Below are positions 1 through 5,890 of a stretch of DNA of 6,116 nt, in pieces. The translations under genes were made by a program, and so were the position numbers. A model generated the notes under the pieces. The model did not search any database, was not told the origin of the DNA, and was given only the letters and a program-made list of their open reading frames with translations. The stretch is from Bryobacteraceae bacterium. GTDB lineage: Bacteria > Acidobacteriota > Terriglobia > Bryobacterales > Bryobacteraceae. Positions within the stretch are counted from its first letter, which is position 1; every line of letters starts with the position of its first letter. Location of the stretch: contig JASHWA010000594.1 in the NCBI GenBank assembly GCA_030044325.1, positions 1-6,116 on the forward strand, in the 5' to 3' direction.

Positions 1-625
1 CCGGATCGATAATGTGCTTTTTCACTTCCGCGCGCAGTGTTTCCGTGGTCACGTCGTCATCGTGCTGGGTGGAAACCACCACCGCGTCGATTCGCGCGGG
101 CCGCCCGTCCATGTATTCGATACTCACCTGGCTCTTGCCGTCCGGACGCAGGAAATCGAGCCGCCCCGCCCGCCGCACCTCGCTCAACTGGCGAACCAGC
201 TTGTGCGCGAGCATGATCGGCATGGGCATCAGCTCCGGCGTTTCATCGCACGCGAATCCGAACATCAATCCCTGATCGCCCGCCCCGCCGGTATCCACGC
301 CCATGGCGATATCCGGCGACTGGCTCTGGATCGTGTTCAGCACCCCGCAGGTCTTCGAATCGAATCCCATTTCCGCGTCCGTGTAGCCGATTTCATGGAT
401 CACCGAGCGCGCCAGCTTGGGAACATCGACATAGGTTTTCGTAGTGATCTCGCCCGAGACGACGCAGATTCCCGTGGTCACCAGCACTTCGCAGGCGACG
501 CGGCCATGCGGATCGTCCGTCAGCACCGCGTCGAGCACGGCGTCCGAAATCTGGTCCGCCATTTTGTCCGGGTGTCCTTCGGTCACCGATTCGGACGTGA
601 AAATATGCCGCATTCGATCAGCCAC
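1..625 (-). CDS. metK: S-adenosylmethionine synthetase (methionine adenosyltransferase), N-terminal part, cut by left edge
   Basis: This enzyme makes S-adenosylmethionine from methionine and ATP in the cytoplasm and supplies nearly all methylation reactions. Translating the minus strand gives 208 residues of the usual ~390, so the C-terminal half lies outside the window. Visible hallmarks are the ATP/methionine-binding N-terminus FTSESVTEGHPDK (residues 9-21), the family signature GAGDQG at residues 114-119 followed by LMFGFA, the segment RPDGKSQV (160-167), and VVVSTQH (182-188). I chose the GTG start at 623-625 because GGAGGA (minus strand, 640-635) sits 9 nt upstream. The ATG at 611-613, which gives MRHIFTSES and matches the common family N-terminus, would lie 21 nt from that site. 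The GTG start adds only four residues. No broken or missing motif is seen in the part present. The gene is divergent from the DUF433 relic. The identification is very secure; the start choice is inference. Confidence 0.97.
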   Translation of the reverse strand, partial: MADRMRHIFTSESVTEGHPDKMADQISDAVLDAVLTDDPHGRVACEVLVTTGICVVSGEITTKTYVDVPKLARSVIHEIGYTDAEMGFDSKTCGVLNTIQSQSPDIAMGVDTGGAGDQGLMFGFACDETPELMPMPIMLAHKLVRQLSEVRRAGRLDFLRPDGKSQVSIEYMDGRPARIDAVVVSTQHDDDVTTETLRAEVKKHIIDP

Positions 626-634
626 TTGCCCAAT

Positions 635-640
635 TCCTCC
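635..640 (-). promoter_or_regulatory. Ribosome binding site deciding the metK start
   Basis: On the minus strand the sequence reads GGAGGA, a near-ideal Shine-Dalgarno core. The spacer to GTG at 623-625 is ATTGGGCAA (9 nt), close to optimal. The next in-frame ATG (611-613) is 21 nt away, too far for this site. The site therefore supports GTG initiation. Confidence 0.75.
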
Positions 641-691
641 AAGGGGATATATGGTTACCGGAGGGAAACCAAATCAGGTTCAGTGTAACAC
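641..691 (-). promoter_or_regulatory. metK 5' leader with alternative hairpins (possible attenuator)
   Basis: Read on the minus strand, this leader contains GTTAC (689-685) complementary to GTAAC (658-654). Nested inside is the hairpin AACC-TGATTT-GGTT (680-667). It also contains CCTCC (664-660), which is complementary to the GGAGG of the metK ribosome binding site (640-636). The GTTAC/GTAAC helix and the CCTCC/GGAGG pairing share position 658 and its flank, so they look mutually exclusive. Such an arrangement could regulate translation, and metK leaders are known riboswitch sites in several phyla. However, I do not recognise a named SAM riboswitch class here, and each helix is only 4-5 bp. 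This is a weak structural inference. Confidence 0.3.
682..687 (-). promoter_or_regulatory. Candidate -10 element for metK
   Basis: The minus strand reads TACACT, 4 of 6 matches to TATAAT. No good -35 box is found 15-19 nt upstream, so this rests on the -10 alone. If real, transcription would start near 675 and leave a leader of about 50 nt. Confidence 0.25.
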
Positions 692-692
692 G

Positions 693-713
693 ATCCATAC
701 TGAAAGCATGGAT
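693..713 (-). repeat. 8-bp hairpin between metK and the DUF433 relic
   Basis: On the minus strand the arms ATCCATGC and GTATGGAT flank a 5-nt loop TTTCA. All eight pairs form if one G-U is allowed; on the plus strand that pair becomes an A-C mismatch. The element overlaps the would-be start codon of the DUF433 relic (ATG at 708-710) and lies just upstream of the metK -10 candidate. It could be a leader hairpin of a longer metK transcript or a dyad operator. There is no T run, so it is not an obvious terminator. Confidence 0.4.
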
Positions 714-1019
714 TAGGCCGAGGAACGCAACGGCGGGCTGTAGGTCCCCGGATCGCGCGTCTCGCTCGATTCGGTAGTCTACGCCTGGCTGCGCGGCGAA
801 TCGCCGATACGAATCGCTGGATCGTTCACGTCGCCGAGCCTGGATCAGATCGATTCCGCGATCCGGTAATACCAGGCGCGCCGGGCCGAGGTGGATGAGT
901 ATCTGGAGCGGCAGGAAGCCGAATTCGAGCGTATGCGCCAGGAAGCTCGCGCAAAAGATCCTGCATTTTACGCGAAGACGGATGCCGCGCGGAAGGATTT
1001 TCTAACCCGTCGAAGCTAA
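708..1019 (+). pseudogene. DUF433 family (antitoxin-like) pseudogene with three in-frame stops
   Basis: Reading one plus-strand frame from ATG 708 gives a protein like a DUF433-family polypeptide, a small HTH-type fold usually annotated as an antitoxin. Recognisable stretches are EERNGG, then VPGSRVSLDSVVYAWLRGES (codons 744-803), then SPSLDQIDSAIR (834-866), then YQARRAEVDEYLERQEAEFE from 870, ending RRS-stop at 1017-1019. The length of 103 codons is normal for the family. In-frame stops sit at 714-716 (TAG), 741-743 (TAG) and 867-869 (TAA). The last two replace positions where family members usually carry aromatic residues (W in the GYWV-type motif; Y in the AIxYY motif), each one base change away. 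There is no frameshift. No DUF5615 toxin-like partner follows in 1020-1193. I infer a decayed solitary antitoxin-like gene; the family call comes from memory of the motifs. Confidence 0.8.
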
Positions 1020-1096
1020 AGCGGAAGGAAAGATCGTATCGACCAAAATTTCGGTCTAATGTCCATGTTCCGGGATTCGCGGGAAATTTTACCGTT

Positions 1097-1122
1097 CTGT
1101 CAGCCCCATAGCGGGGGGACAG
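1097..1122 (+). repeat. Two-tier hairpin upstream of the permease
   Basis: The arms CTGTC (1097-1101) and GACAG (1118-1122) enclose CCCC (1104-1107) and GGGG (1113-1116) around the loop ATAGC. That gives nine G-C-rich pairs with a small internal loop. No T run follows on either strand, so it is a poor intrinsic terminator. It may be an operator-like dyad or a structured remnant upstream of the permease promoter. Confidence 0.4.
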
Positions 1123-1175
1123 GAGTAGGCGGCGAGGCCGGGCCGTCTACTGAAACCATGGAACAGTAATGCAAG

Positions 1176-1181
1176 TATAAC
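1176..1181 (+). promoter_or_regulatory. Candidate -10 element for the ADOP permease
   Basis: TATAAC matches the TATAAT consensus at five of six positions. The best -35-like string, CTGAAA at 1150-1155, is 20 nt away, which is too far. If the box is used, transcription would begin around 1188, only about six bases before the ATG and inside the GAGGA ribosome-binding-like sequence (1186-1190). The box and that ribosome binding site therefore cannot easily both be used; one may be accidental. Confidence 0.3.
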
Positions 1182-1193
1182 GTCTGAGGATTT

Positions 1194-3602
1194 ATGCATG
1201 ACCTGCGTTACGCTCTCCGACTGATCGCCAAAAACTGGACCTTTTCGCTCACCGTGATCGTCATCCTGGCGCTGTGTATCGGCGCGAACACGGCTGTGCT
1301 TTCGGTCGTCAACGCCGCGATGGTGCGGCCGCTGCCTTATGCGCACCCGGAACGGCTGGGCTACGTCGTTTCGATGTTCCCGCACGGCGACGGCTTTGAA
1401 ACCAGCGCCGATGGCGTCACTTGGGAGCTGGTGCGCGACCGCGTGCCGTCGCTTGAAGTCGCGCTGTTCGGCGCCGGATTCGGCCATGGAGTGAACATGG
1501 GCGTCAACGGCAGCGGTGTCCTGGTGCAGCAGCAGCGCGTTTCCGCCGGATTTTTTCGTGTTCTGGGTGTAGCTCCGCAAGCCGGACGCGAATTTTCGGC
1601 GGATGAAGATCGCAACGGCGGAGCGGGCGCTGTCATTTTGAGCGATTCCGCCTGGAAAAGGTATTTTCACAGCGATCGAAACATCATGGGCCGCGGAATT
1701 CTGCTGCGCGGCGAACCATACACCGTGGTCGGCGTGATGCCCGCCGGGTTCGCGTTCCTGTTGGAAGGCGACGTATGGACTCCGCTGCGGCCGTCCACCA
1801 AAGGCGAAGGCAGCGGATCGAACTACGGGATGATCGCGCGGCTGCGCCCCGGCGCGACGTTCGCCGAAGCGCGATCGCAGCTCGCGCTGCTGACCGATGA
1901 AGTCCGCGCGCGCGGCTCGTATGGAAAAAATTCCGGCGTGACCATCGGGATCGTCGGCCTTCAGGAAGCGCTCACCAGCGATCTGCGCGAGCCGCTCAAG
2001 ATTCTATGGATCGCGGTCGCGGCGGTGTTCGTGCTGGGATGCGTGAATATCGGGGGAATGCTTCTGGCGCGGGCATCCGCGCGCTCCAGCGAAATCGCCA
2101 CGCGCCTGGCGCTCGGCGCGTCGCCTGGCCGGGTGATCCGGCAATTGCTGGTGGAAAGCGTGGCGCTGGGAATTTTCGGCGGAATCGCCGGGGTCGCCAT
2201 GGGATGGGCGGCGCTGGACGCTCTCCGGACGCTCGGTAAGAATACGTTTGACTACCTTCAATTCGCCGATCTCGACTGGCGCGTGCTGATCGCGACATTC
2301 GCGTTGACGCTGATCGCCGGAATCGCGTTCGGCCTGATACCTGCGTGGCAGGCTTCGAGAACCGGCCTGCGGGCGCAAACTTGGTCGCGCAGCGTCGCGG
2401 GGAAACGGCGCTTCGTTTCGCTGGGGATGCTGGTCGGCGGGCAGGTGGCACTCGCGGTCCCGCTGCTGGTGGGCGCGGGACTGCTTCTGCGCTCGTTCCT
2501 GTACTTATGGAACCTGAACCCCGGCTTCGACCCCAAGCACGTCCTGACGGCGCGTTTTTCCATGTCGGACGCGCGCTACGCGAATGCCGAAAAAGTGAAC
2601 CAATATTACTATCGCGTGATCGAGCGGCTGCATGAAACGCCGGGAATCGAAGCGGCCGCGGTCGGCCTGACCCTGCCTTACGAACGCGCGCTCAACACCG
2701 GCTTTCGCCTGTCCGGCAGTGACTGGCAGACCACCAACATGGTCTACATTACGCCCGAGTATTTCCGCGCGCTGCGCATTCCGCTGCTATCCGGTCGCGA
2801 GTTGAATGCTTCCGACGGCGCGAATTCACTGGTCGTGATGGTCAACGATGCGTTTGTGAATCGCTATATGAAAGATCGGCAGGCCGTGGGGCAAGGGATC
2901 GGTTTGGGGGACAAGGCGCCCGCTCAAATCGTGGGCGTGGTGGGAAGCGTTCTCGAAAAGCGTGCGGGATGGGGCAATTTCGCGCCCGTTGCCCGCGTGC
3001 CGACCATCTTTGTTCCGGCAACTTATTTCAACGACAAAACCCTCCAGACGCTGCACACCTGGTTTTCGCCAAGCTGGATCGTCCGCACTTCGCTCTCCGA
3101 TCGCGAAACCATCGCCGCGATTCAAGACGCGACCCGCTCGGCCGATCCGCTGGTTCCCATCGCCGAATTCCGCTCCTTCAACGACCTGAAATCCGCTTCG
3201 CTCGAGGAGCAGCGCTTCATGGCCGCGCTGATCGATTCCTTGGGCGGCCTCGCGATCCTGCTGACTGCGCTCGGAATTTACGGCCTGATCGCGAATCTGG
3301 TGACCGGGCGAACACGCGAGCTGGGAATCCGCATGGCGCTCGGCGCCTCGGCCGGGCAGGCGATGAATCTCGCGCTGCGGCCGGGACTTGTTTCGGTGCT
3401 CGCCGGAGCGATCGCCGGCAGCGCCGCCGCGCTCGGCCTCGAACGGTTCTTGAAAAGCTACATTTACGGAATCGGCGCCGCCGACCCGGTCACGTTCGCC
3501 GCCGTAGCCGCAGGACTGTTGGCTGCGACGCTCATCGCGAGCCTGATCCCGGCATCCCGAATCCTGCGCCTGAACCCCGCCGACACGCTGCGCGCGGAGT
3601 GA
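1194..3602 (+). CDS. ADOP-type orphan permease (MacB/FtsX-like, duplicated)
   Basis: This is an inner-membrane permease of the MacB/FtsX superfamily with two permease units in one chain. Its 802 residues match the usual length of the acidobacterial duplicated orphan permease family. Order: amphipathic start MHDLRYALRL and TM1 (residues 17-40, with the GANTA motif); first periplasmic MacB-type domain (about 45-265); TM segments near 268-292, 315-340 and 364-386; second-unit TM near 408-435; second periplasmic domain (about 440-672); TM segments near 678-704, 731-750 and 764-786; C-terminus LNPADTLRAE. FtsX cytoplasmic loops are visible twice: ATRLALGASPGRV (302-314) and GIRMALGASAGQA (711-723). 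Members lack an adjacent ABC ATPase, and none is present here. The transported substrate is unknown; relatives of MacB act in export or mechanotransmission. The start is supported by GAGGA at 1186-1190 and by the family-typical N-terminus. Confidence 0.95.
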   Translation: MHDLRYALRLIAKNWTFSLTVIVILALCIGANTAVLSVVNAAMVRPLPYAHPERLGYVVSMFPHGDGFETSADGVTWELVRDRVPSLEVALFGAGFGHGVNMGVNGSGVLVQQQRVSAGFFRVLGVAPQAGREFSADEDRNGGAGAVILSDSAWKRYFHSDRNIMGRGILLRGEPYTVVGVMPAGFAFLLEGDVWTPLRPSTKGEGSGSNYGMIARLRPGATFAEARSQLALLTDEVRARGSYGKNSGVTIGIVGLQEALTSDLREPLKILWIAVAAVFVLGCVNIGGMLLARASARSSEIATRLALGASPGRVIRQLLVESVALGIFGGIAGVAMGWAALDALRTLGKNTFDYLQFADLDWRVLIATFALTLIAGIAFGLIPAWQASRTGLRAQTWSRSVAGKRRFVSLGMLVGGQVALAVPLLVGAGLLLRSFLYLWNLNPGFDPKHVLTARFSMSDARYANAEKVNQYYYRVIERLHETPGIEAAAVGLTLPYERALNTGFRLSGSDWQTTNMVYITPEYFRALRIPLLSGRELNASDGANSLVVMVNDAFVNRYMKDRQAVGQGIGLGDKAPAQIVGVVGSVLEKRAGWGNFAPVARVPTIFVPATYFNDKTLQTLHTWFSPSWIVRTSLSDRETIAAIQDATRSADPLVPIAEFRSFNDLKSASLEEQRFMAALIDSLGGLAILLTALGIYGLIANLVTGRTRELGIRMALGASAGQAMNLALRPGLVSVLAGAIAGSAAALGLERFLKSYIYGIGAADPVTFAAVAAGLLAATLIASLIPASRILRLNPADTLRAE

Positions 3603-3727
3603 CTTGAGTAGTTTGGTTAGCGGTGTGTGGTGTGTGGTTTGTCGACGGTTGTGCTCGAGCGGCGAAATTTCGCAGCCGGCGACGAACTGCTAACCACGAA
3701 CTACGAACCACTGCCGCTGTCGGACGG
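3603..3727. repeat. Convergent intergenic region with inverted repeat and degenerate GTGG/CCAC repeats
   Basis: Two genes end facing this 125-nt gap. GGTTAGCGGT (3615-3624) pairs with ACTGCTAACC (3686-3695) over ten positions with one G-U. The perfect 12-bp palindrome GCGAAATTTCGC lies at 3662-3673 within the loop. The left part is a degenerate run of GTGTGTGG-type units (3623-3640). The right part is the series CTAACCACGAACTACGAACCAC (3690-3711), in which a seven-base unit such as ACGAACT/ACGAACC recurs. Such low-complexity repeats suggest slippage-born intergenic sequence. The dyad might serve as a bidirectional terminator, but it lacks T runs and the loop is long. Confidence 0.5.
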
Positions 3728-4942
3728 TCACGTCGATTTCGACGTCTTGCTGAACAACCCCAGCAAGCCGCCCAGCGAGGTGTTCTTCTTGGCCTGCTCG
3801 CGCCGCCCGCCCAGCCGGTCCGCCAGTTGGATCACGGCTTTTCCGAATGCCGTGTTGGAGGGCGCGGGCTTGCCTTCCATCAGGGCCTTCTGAATCGATT
3901 CATAATCGCTCGGCAGGATATCGAAAACCTCGGTGTGCAGGGCGGTGCCGATCACTTCGCGGCTCAGCCCGATGTCGCGATGATAGCGATTCACCAGGAG
4001 CCGGATCTTCCAGCGCCCGATGCGGTTGGTGTCGAGATAGGACAGCGCCCGCTGAGCGGCTTGCAGCGCCGGAAGCTCATTGGTGGTCACCAGCAGAAGC
4101 TCGTTGGCGATGCGCGCCGCGTTCAGGTTCCACTCGCCGTAGACGCCGCCGGTATCCACCACCACGGCGTCGTAGGCATGACGCGCGTATTCGAGAATGG
4201 GCGCCGGATCGCGCATTTCCTGCGTCCCTTCCACCATCAGCTCGGGCGCGAGCAGCACATCGATCCCGCTGGCGCTGGTGACCATCCCGTTCCACAGGTC
4301 GGCATCGAGCTCGCTTGCGTGGGTCAAGGCATCGAGAAAACTGTAGGTCGATTTGACCTTGAGCAGAAACGAAGTGGTTCCGGCGAGCGGATCGAGATCG
4401 GCCAGCAGGACCCTCTTATATCCCAGCCGCTTCCATTGATACGCCAGATTGCATGCGACGGTGGTGGCGCCGCAGGCCCCCTTGGCCGGCATGACGGCGT
4501 AGATTTTGGCGGGCTCGCGCCCGGGCGCTTCGGCACTGGGCTGGAGGCGGGCGAGCTTGGTCATGGCCGCCTCGATCTGATCCAAACTGAACGGCTGCAA
4601 CAGAAAATCCAGCGCTCCGGCGCGCAGGCAGCGGAGGATCAGATCGGGTTCGTTTCCGGAAAGCAGCGCGATCACCTGGACCGAAGCGCCCGAGCGGGAG
4701 ATTTCGGTCAAAAGCTGAAGTCCCTGCTCCCGGTCTGAAACAACGTCGAGAAACAGCAGTTGGGGTCCGCCCGAAAAGGTTGCGGCGATGTCGCGCGGCG
4801 ACGGGTAGACTTGCAGCTTGGCCGGTTGACTTCCCGCTAAGTGCTGCTGTAAAAGGGGTTCCAGTTCCTCCACCAGGCTCGAATTGGGGCTGATGATCAC
4901 CGCGCGCCGGCGAAACGAGGATGCGGCGTCAGAATTCGGCAT
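3728..4942 (-). CDS. CpaE/TadZ-like protein: degenerate receiver fused to MinD/ParA-type ATPase
   Basis: CpaE/TadZ proteins localise the Tad (Flp) pilus assembly machine in the cell. The 404 residues split into a receiver-like domain (about 12-132), a linker (133-145), a P-loop domain (146-380) and a short tail. The receiver keeps Asp66 (LLFLD) but has SPN in place of the acidic pair on strand 1 (residues 18-20) and Gln116 in place of the conserved lysine (LLQPF), so phosphorylation looks unlikely. The ATPase has the deviant motif KGACGATT (154-161). The signature Lys154 is kept, while Ala159 replaces the usual P-loop lysine, as is common in CpaE/TadZ. Asp182/Asp184 (LLADLDP) and Asp263 (VVVDTGG) are present. 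The tail LGGLLGLFSK (390-399) could be an amphipathic membrane anchor. The ribosome binding site before ATG 4942 is weak. It is divergent from the LuxR-type regulator, and no other tad gene lies in the window. Confidence 0.88.
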   Translation of the reverse strand: MPNSDAASSFRRRAVIISPNSSLVEELEPLLQQHLAGSQPAKLQVYPSPRDIAATFSGGPQLLFLDVVSDREQGLQLLTEISRSGASVQVIALLSGNEPDLILRCLRAGALDFLLQPFSLDQIEAAMTKLARLQPSAEAPGREPAKIYAVMPAKGACGATTVACNLAYQWKRLGYKRVLLADLDPLAGTTSFLLKVKSTYSFLDALTHASELDADLWNGMVTSASGIDVLLAPELMVEGTQEMRDPAPILEYARHAYDAVVVDTGGVYGEWNLNAARIANELLLVTTNELPALQAAQRALSYLDTNRIGRWKIRLLVNRYHRDIGLSREVIGTALHTEVFDILPSDYESIQKALMEGKPAPSNTAFGKAVIQLADRLGGRREQAKKNTSLGGLLGLFSKTSKST

Positions 4943-4959
4943 GGGATCCAGAGAACCAG

Positions 4960-4995
4960 TTTGGAAATCTTTCCAAAGAAATATTTCGACTCGAA
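4960..4995. promoter_or_regulatory. Cluster of three palindromes, candidate operator in divergent promoter region
   Basis: Three perfect dyads lie side by side: TTTGGAAA-TC-TTTCCAAA at 4960-4977 (8-bp arms), GAAATATTTC at 4978-4987 (10-bp palindrome), and TTCGA-C-TCGAA at 4985-4995. The centres of the first and third are about 21-22 bp apart, roughly two helical turns. The block is AT-rich against a GC-rich background and lies just downstream of the probable promoter of the TadZ-like gene, on the path of its transcript. Binding here by a dimeric regulator, for instance the adjacent LuxR-type protein, would block that gene. Which protein binds is inference. Confidence 0.5.
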
Positions 4996-4998
4996 GCG

Positions 4999-5007
4999 AT
5001 CATAACA
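4999..5007 (-). promoter_or_regulatory. Extended -10 promoter for the TadZ-like gene
   Basis: On the minus strand the sequence reads TGTTATGAT: the TGn extension (5007-5005) followed by TATGAT (5004-4999), five of six matches to TATAAT. There is no clear -35, which extended -10 promoters tolerate. Transcription would start near 4992, leaving a leader of about 50 nt that contains the palindrome cluster at 4960-4987. Confidence 0.45.
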
Positions 5008-5098
5008 TGAGAGCACATGGCCCTTCCGCGAACTAAAAGAGAGATAGTCCGGGACGATAAGTCCGTACAGCAGGAAAACAGCACGGAAAAGGCGAAAC

Positions 5099-5794
5099 GT
5101 GACTCTAAGCAACCTAAGCTCTGTGAACGGCAAGGCAAACGGCGTGGATTCGATAAGCGTGTGGGTCTGCGATCCGCAGCCGGCGACCACCGAAGGCATC
5201 CGCACGCTGCTCGCGTCGACGCCGGATTTGAACTTCATGGAAGGCACGCAGTCCCTCACTCGCGCGATCGAGATTGCGCGCGAGCAGGGACCGGGCATTC
5301 TGATCGTGGACAAGGCATTCGGGATGCAAGGGATCCTGGACTGGATGACGCTCCCGCCGGAGGGCGAGACGCTTTCCGAGGCGCGCCGCATGAGCGTGAT
5401 CGTATGGGGTGTTTCGGTCACCGAGGCCGAGGCTCTCCGATTTCTTCAGGCCGGTGCACGCGGTATTTTACGGAAAACCGCCTCGCTAACGACTATCCTG
5501 GGATGCCTGCGAACTGTCGCGGCCGGGCGAAGCTGGATGGAAGATTGCGTGTTCCGCGATCCGGCGCGCATCGACCGCTATCCGCGCAGCGAGCTGACCG
5601 CTCGCGAGCAGCAGGTTCTCGAACTGGTCGAGCAGGGGTGCAAGAACAAGGAGATCGCGCAGGAACTGGGGATTCGTCCCGGAACGGTGAAAATCCACTT
5701 GAAGCACATCTTCGAGAAAACCGGAATTCGCGGCCGTTACGGCCTTGCGCTGAGCTCTTGGAGAGACAGACCGCCCGCGCAACTCCCGGCGTGA
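5099..5794 (+). CDS. NarL/LuxR-type response regulator
   Basis: This is a two-component transcription factor of 231 residues: an N-terminal receiver (about 18-140) and a C-terminal LuxR-type helix-turn-helix (about 164-220). The receiver keeps Asp25 on strand 1 (VWVCDPQ), the likely phosphoacceptor Asp71 (ILIVD) and the conserved Lys126 (ILRKT), so it could be phosphorylated; its strand 3 to 4 linker (72-97) is somewhat long and Pro-rich. The HTH reads LTAREQQVLELVEQG (166-180), then NKEIAQELGIRPGTVKIHLK (183-202), with the usual recognition-helix V-K-x-H pattern. No histidine kinase is in the window. GTG at 5099 is supported by AAGG at 5089-5092 with a 6-nt spacer. GTG at 5123 or 5144 would trim 8 or 15 residues ahead of the receiver and cannot be excluded. 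It is divergent from the TadZ-like gene over a 156-nt palindrome-rich gap, so that gene is a plausible target. Confidence 0.93.
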   Translation: MTLSNLSSVNGKANGVDSISVWVCDPQPATTEGIRTLLASTPDLNFMEGTQSLTRAIEIAREQGPGILIVDKAFGMQGILDWMTLPPEGETLSEARRMSVIVWGVSVTEAEALRFLQAGARGILRKTASLTTILGCLRTVAAGRSWMEDCVFRDPARIDRYPRSELTAREQQVLELVEQGCKNKEIAQELGIRPGTVKIHLKHIFEKTGIRGRYGLALSSWRDRPPAQLPA

Positions 5795-5804
5795 GGTTGT
5801 AGCG

Positions 5805-5826
5805 GCGACTGCTCCCAGAGCGTCGC
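5805..5826 (+). terminator. Hairpin just after the response regulator gene (weak terminator candidate)
   Basis: GCGAC-T-GCT (5805-5813) pairs with AGC-GTCGC (5819-5826) around the loop CCCAG, giving eight pairs with one bulged T. It begins 11 nt after the stop codon. The following bases are GGGTCGCGG with no T run, so it may aid ending of transcription but is not a classical intrinsic terminator. Confidence 0.3.
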
Positions 5827-5865
5827 GGGTCGCGGTTCTGAAGTGGGATCGCGGCGTTAGAGACG

Positions 5866-5890
5866 AAAAACCGCGCCATTGCTGGCGCGG
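5866..5890 (-). terminator. Intrinsic terminator, minus strand
   Basis: The minus strand reads CCGCGCC-AGCAAT-GGCGCGG followed by TTTTT. This is a 7-bp all-G/C stem with a 6-nt loop and a T5 tract (5870-5866), a textbook Rho-independent terminator. On the plus strand the stem is followed by CTCTGTG, so the polarity favours minus-strand transcription, although it could also slow readthrough from the response regulator gene. Confidence 0.6.

Larger units (their letters stand above)
1020..1193. other. Intergenic region upstream of the ADOP permease
   Basis: No coding potential that I can support is present in these 174 nt. The region contains a near-palindrome GACCAAAATTTCGGTC at 1041-1056 (one mismatched pair), a strong hairpin at 1097-1122 and a -10-like box at 1176-1181. 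These are listed separately where they merit it. No PadR-type regulator, which often accompanies ADOP permeases, lies in this space. Confidence 0.6.

Noticed and set aside
14..688. 224-codon plus-strand open frame opposite metK
   Set aside because: It lies antisense to an unmistakable metK and has the Arg/His-rich composition typical of a GC-rich shadow frame; no family motif is seen.
660..690. TGAACCTGATTTGG on the minus strand resembles the GAACCTGATCTGG core of TPP riboswitches
   Set aside because: The other conserved TPP elements (CTGAGA upstream, AATGCCAGCG and AGGGA downstream) are missing and the gene is metK rather than a thiamine gene, so the match is most likely chance.
708..1019. 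Stop-codon recoding as an explanation for the DUF433 frame
   Set aside because: The stops are a mix of TAG, TAG and TAA with no selenocysteine or pyrrolysine context, so ordinary decay is far simpler.
1089..1670. 193-codon minus-strand open frame overlapping the start of the permease
   Set aside because: The permease frame on the other strand is clearly real; this product has no recognisable domain and no ribosome binding site context worth noting.
3623..4738. 371-codon plus-strand open frame across the TadZ-like gene
   Set aside because: It is antisense to a gene with clear domain motifs; the His/Gln/Gly-rich product is a shadow of the GC-skewed codons.
5017..5802. 261-codon plus-strand frame overlapping the response regulator, beginning MALPRTKREI
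   Set aside because: It runs in a different frame through the well-defined receiver and HTH coding sequence; its Arg-rich downstream part is typical of a shadow, and the upstream part alone (5017-5098) shows no motif.
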